A stretch of 29,512 bases of DNA from Cymbomonas tetramitiformis (lineage: Eukaryota; Chlorophyta; Pyramimonadophyceae; Pyramimonadales; Pyramimonadaceae), in NCBI GenBank assembly GCA_001247695.2, contig LGRX02029034.1, positions 1-29,512 on the forward strand. Reading direction: 5' to 3'. This document shows, piece after piece, positions 27,783-29,512 of this stretch (the stretch's first letter is position 1; each line of letters begins with the position of its first letter). A program made the position numbers and the translations under genes. Below the pieces are notes generated by a model. That model worked only from the letters and a program-made list of their open reading frames with translations. It made no database searches and was not told where the DNA came from.

Positions 27783-29492
27783 TTACATTGTCAAATTACT
27801 AAAATCAAAGGGATTTTCAAGATTTAAGTTCGGATGTTCAGAAAATGGGATCGAGCCAAAAATTCCAAAATTTTCTAAATTTTCCAAATCAAGGTCCGGG
27901 GGGAGATTTATAGGACCAGGGTCCATCACGGTGTCGCGCAAACCTACACCATCTGCACCCACGTTCGGACGTTCCGAAAAATCTTTAAAATAAGGGCCCG
28001 GTTTGAAATCTCTAAAATCAAAATCCGGGTGGAGATCTTCAGGACCAGGGACCATCACGTTCGGACGTTTGGATGATAACGTGTCCTTTACTTTTGTTTT
28101 ACGCTTACGCTCTGATAGGTGATTGCGTAACGCATCCTCTACATACGGGATCTCTTTGTTTGCATACGCTATCCCCGCGATAGCTGCGGGTGCCGAATTA
28201 GGCGCCCGTGTGACACCCCATTCCTCTGGTAGTTCCGATACCGACGTGTTAGATGCTGGTGGCGGCTCGGCATCAACACCAGAATCACCTACAGCTGTCG
28301 ACGTTTGCTTAAGATATCTCTGCCATTCATTAGGTAATATATCGATGTCATCGGTATCAGTTTCTGTATCGCTACTTCCGCTTGCAACCTGTTCGGGAGA
28401 ATCCGGTCGATCGGTGGTGATGTTTGCAGGGTTTTTTTCTGTATAAAAATTCTGCAACCTGAAAAACATTTGCTTCTTGGACTTTTCAGATGAGACTGAA
28501 CCGTCTAGTTCCGTTACCGACGTATCAGAAAGATATTTAGCCCATTCTTTGGATGACATTATCATGTCTTCGGCTTCGGTTTGCGTCCCGCCACTACTGC
28601 TTGCAACCTGTTCGGGAGAAGCCGGTTGATCGGTGGCTTTGTTTGCAAGGTTTTTTTCTGTATAAAAATTCATCAACCTGTCAAACATTTGCGTCTTGAA
28701 GTTTTTAGATGAGACTGAACCGTCGTATGAACTTGTTTGATCGGGTGGGCTGGGCGTGCCAGCGCTACTGATTGCGTTCTCTTGCGACGACGATCCAGTT
28801 TGCGATGGTGACGATTCTGGCGCATGTGACATCGTATTCCGGGATTGCTTGTATTCCTCGTACGACAAGTCAATCTTTTTGAGCAATTCGTAAAATTCTG
28901 GTGTGTTTTTCCAATCATACTCAGAAGCTTTCTCGTGTACACAAGCTCGTACAACGTCGTGTAAACGATTTGAGTCTACGTCGTTCAATAGATAATATGT
29001 CCGGGCAGTAGTACGCGTGTTAGTGCAATCAAAGCGCCTTTGTGTAATAAAATTTAATGCGTCATCAATGGATTTGACCCGTTTTTGACCCAGGGACCAC
29101 AGGGACGATGGCGTACCAGTACGTAACGTAAATTCGTGAAAATAAGTTTTTTTAATATAGTCTTCGACTTGTTCAAAAGTGTATAAGATATCCACGTCGT
29201 CAATTTTTTTGTTAAACGTTGTTAGAAAAGTATTAAATTTTGCTAATTTTTGCCTTCTACCCTCCGTCGGTTTTGATATCCACAAATGCACGTACTGATT
29301 GCGCAAAACGTAGGGAAAGTACATTAACAATAAAACTTTTCCATGAAACGACTTTATGTCCAAAAAATTGACACCTGTTTCATCCCGAGGAAAGTTGGCG
29401 TAACAGTCGTCGAGTTCACGAAGGCATTTATCATATTCTTTTTGCATTTGTACTATTTCAGGCGATCCATTTTCTGTTTCTAATTCTGGCAT
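27783..29492 (-). CDS. Orphan protein with internal repeats (569 aa, 5' end uncertain)
   Basis: Unrecognised. Residues 1-215 look globular (LLLMYFPYVLRNQYVHLWISK; VEDYIKKTYFHEFTLRTG). The rest is low-complexity Ser/Thr/Asp/Pro-rich with two repeat sets. A 73-residue unit beginning DGSVSS occurs at 257 and 330, each with FYTEKN, SPEQVAS and a W-x(4)-L/YL end. Near the C-terminus a unit with PGP(E/I)(D/N)L-PD(F/L)D and SE(R/H)PN occurs about twice (roughly residues 475-560). A basic patch RKRKTKVKD (about 465) may be a nuclear localisation signal. The frame stays open from ATG 29492 to the window edge, so the true start may be further right. Confidence 0.68.
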   Translation of the reverse strand: MPELETENGSPEIVQMQKEYDKCLRELDDCYANFPRDETGVNFLDIKSFHGKVLLLMYFPYVLRNQYVHLWISKPTEGRRQKLAKFNTFLTTFNKKIDDVDILYTFEQVEDYIKKTYFHEFTLRTGTPSSLWSLGQKRVKSIDDALNFITQRRFDCTNTRTTARTYYLLNDVDSNRLHDVVRACVHEKASEYDWKNTPEFYELLKKIDLSYEEYKQSRNTMSHAPESSPSQTGSSSQENAISSAGTPSPPDQTSSYDGSVSSKNFKTQMFDRLMNFYTEKNLANKATDQPASPEQVASSSGGTQTEAEDMIMSSKEWAKYLSDTSVTELDGSVSSEKSKKQMFFRLQNFYTEKNPANITTDRPDSPEQVASGSSDTETDTDDIDILPNEWQRYLKQTSTAVGDSGVDAEPPPASNTSVSELPEEWGVTRAPNSAPAAIAGIAYANKEIPYVEDALRNHLSERKRKTKVKDTLSSKRPNVMVPGPEDLHPDFDFRDFKPGPYFKDFSERPNVGADGVGLRDTVMDPGPINLPPDLDLENLENFGIFGSIPFSEHPNLNLENPFDFSNLTM

Positions 29493-29512
29493 TCCAAAAG
29501 ATTTTGGATTAC

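Noticed and set aside
19868..29512. Search for tRNA genes or viral hallmark genes
   Set aside because: None could be recognised, so no such feature is reported and the virus-versus-host question stays open.

Overview
KIND OF DNA. This is eukaryotic-type DNA with GT-AG spliceosomal introns. The proline-serine-rich linkers in a secreted lectin-like gene resemble those of green algae. Right of position 19868 the genes are short, mostly intronless and tightly packed on both strands: a T5orf172 GIY-YIG-type protein, an AIG1/FAR-17a-like membrane hydrolase, an F-box-like protein, a decayed glycosyltransferase-like gene and several orphans. That layout suggests a giant virus of algae, or such a virus integrated in an algal genome. 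No viral hallmark gene (capsid, polymerase B, packaging ATPase) is present, so a nuclear chromosome cannot be excluded.

MAIN OBJECT. Positions 7170-19858 hold a complete 12,689-bp DNA transposon. It has inverted termini about 0.65-0.7 kb long, of which roughly the outer 370 bp are nearly identical, and a perfect 9-bp target-site duplication (CACTTCGCA at 7161-7169 and 19859-19867). It sits inside a lectin-like gene; without the element and one duplication copy, the reading frame continues. From left to right it carries a small aromatic-rich protein (-), a five-exon 1128-aa MULE-like DDE transposase with WRKY/GCM1-type and SWIM zinc fingers (-), a C-rich bidirectional promoter region, and a nine-exon 1108-aa ParB-like domain/beta-class amino-methyltransferase fusion (+). 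Most of a second copy in opposite orientation fills 1 to about 6342. Its methyltransferase half lies off the left edge, and its right end is in the same lectin gene, about 830 bp away.

UNUSUAL SIGNAL. The 12-bp palindrome GTCATCGATGAC occurs about 36 times exactly, plus about 8 one-mismatch copies. All lie in introns or noncoding parts of the two elements. I saw none in exons, and none in the lectin gene or the right-hand 9.6 kb. Many come as pairs 66-74 bp apart, one pair per longer intron. This suggests an element with its own distributed cis-site, possibly read by its zinc-finger transposase or its methyltransferase, or used as RNA stems in splicing. That function is inference.

LAYOUT. 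1-6342 partial element copy 1; 6343-7169 lectin fragment; 7170-19858 complete element copy 2; 19868-21746 rest of the lectin gene; 21857-23075 T5orf172 and AIG1-like genes (+); 23216-24987 AT-rich minus-strand orphans; 25536-25937 orphan (-); 26122-26807 glycosyltransferase-like pseudogene; 27019-27654 F-box-like gene; 27783-29492 repeat-containing orphan (-), probably starting near or beyond the right edge.
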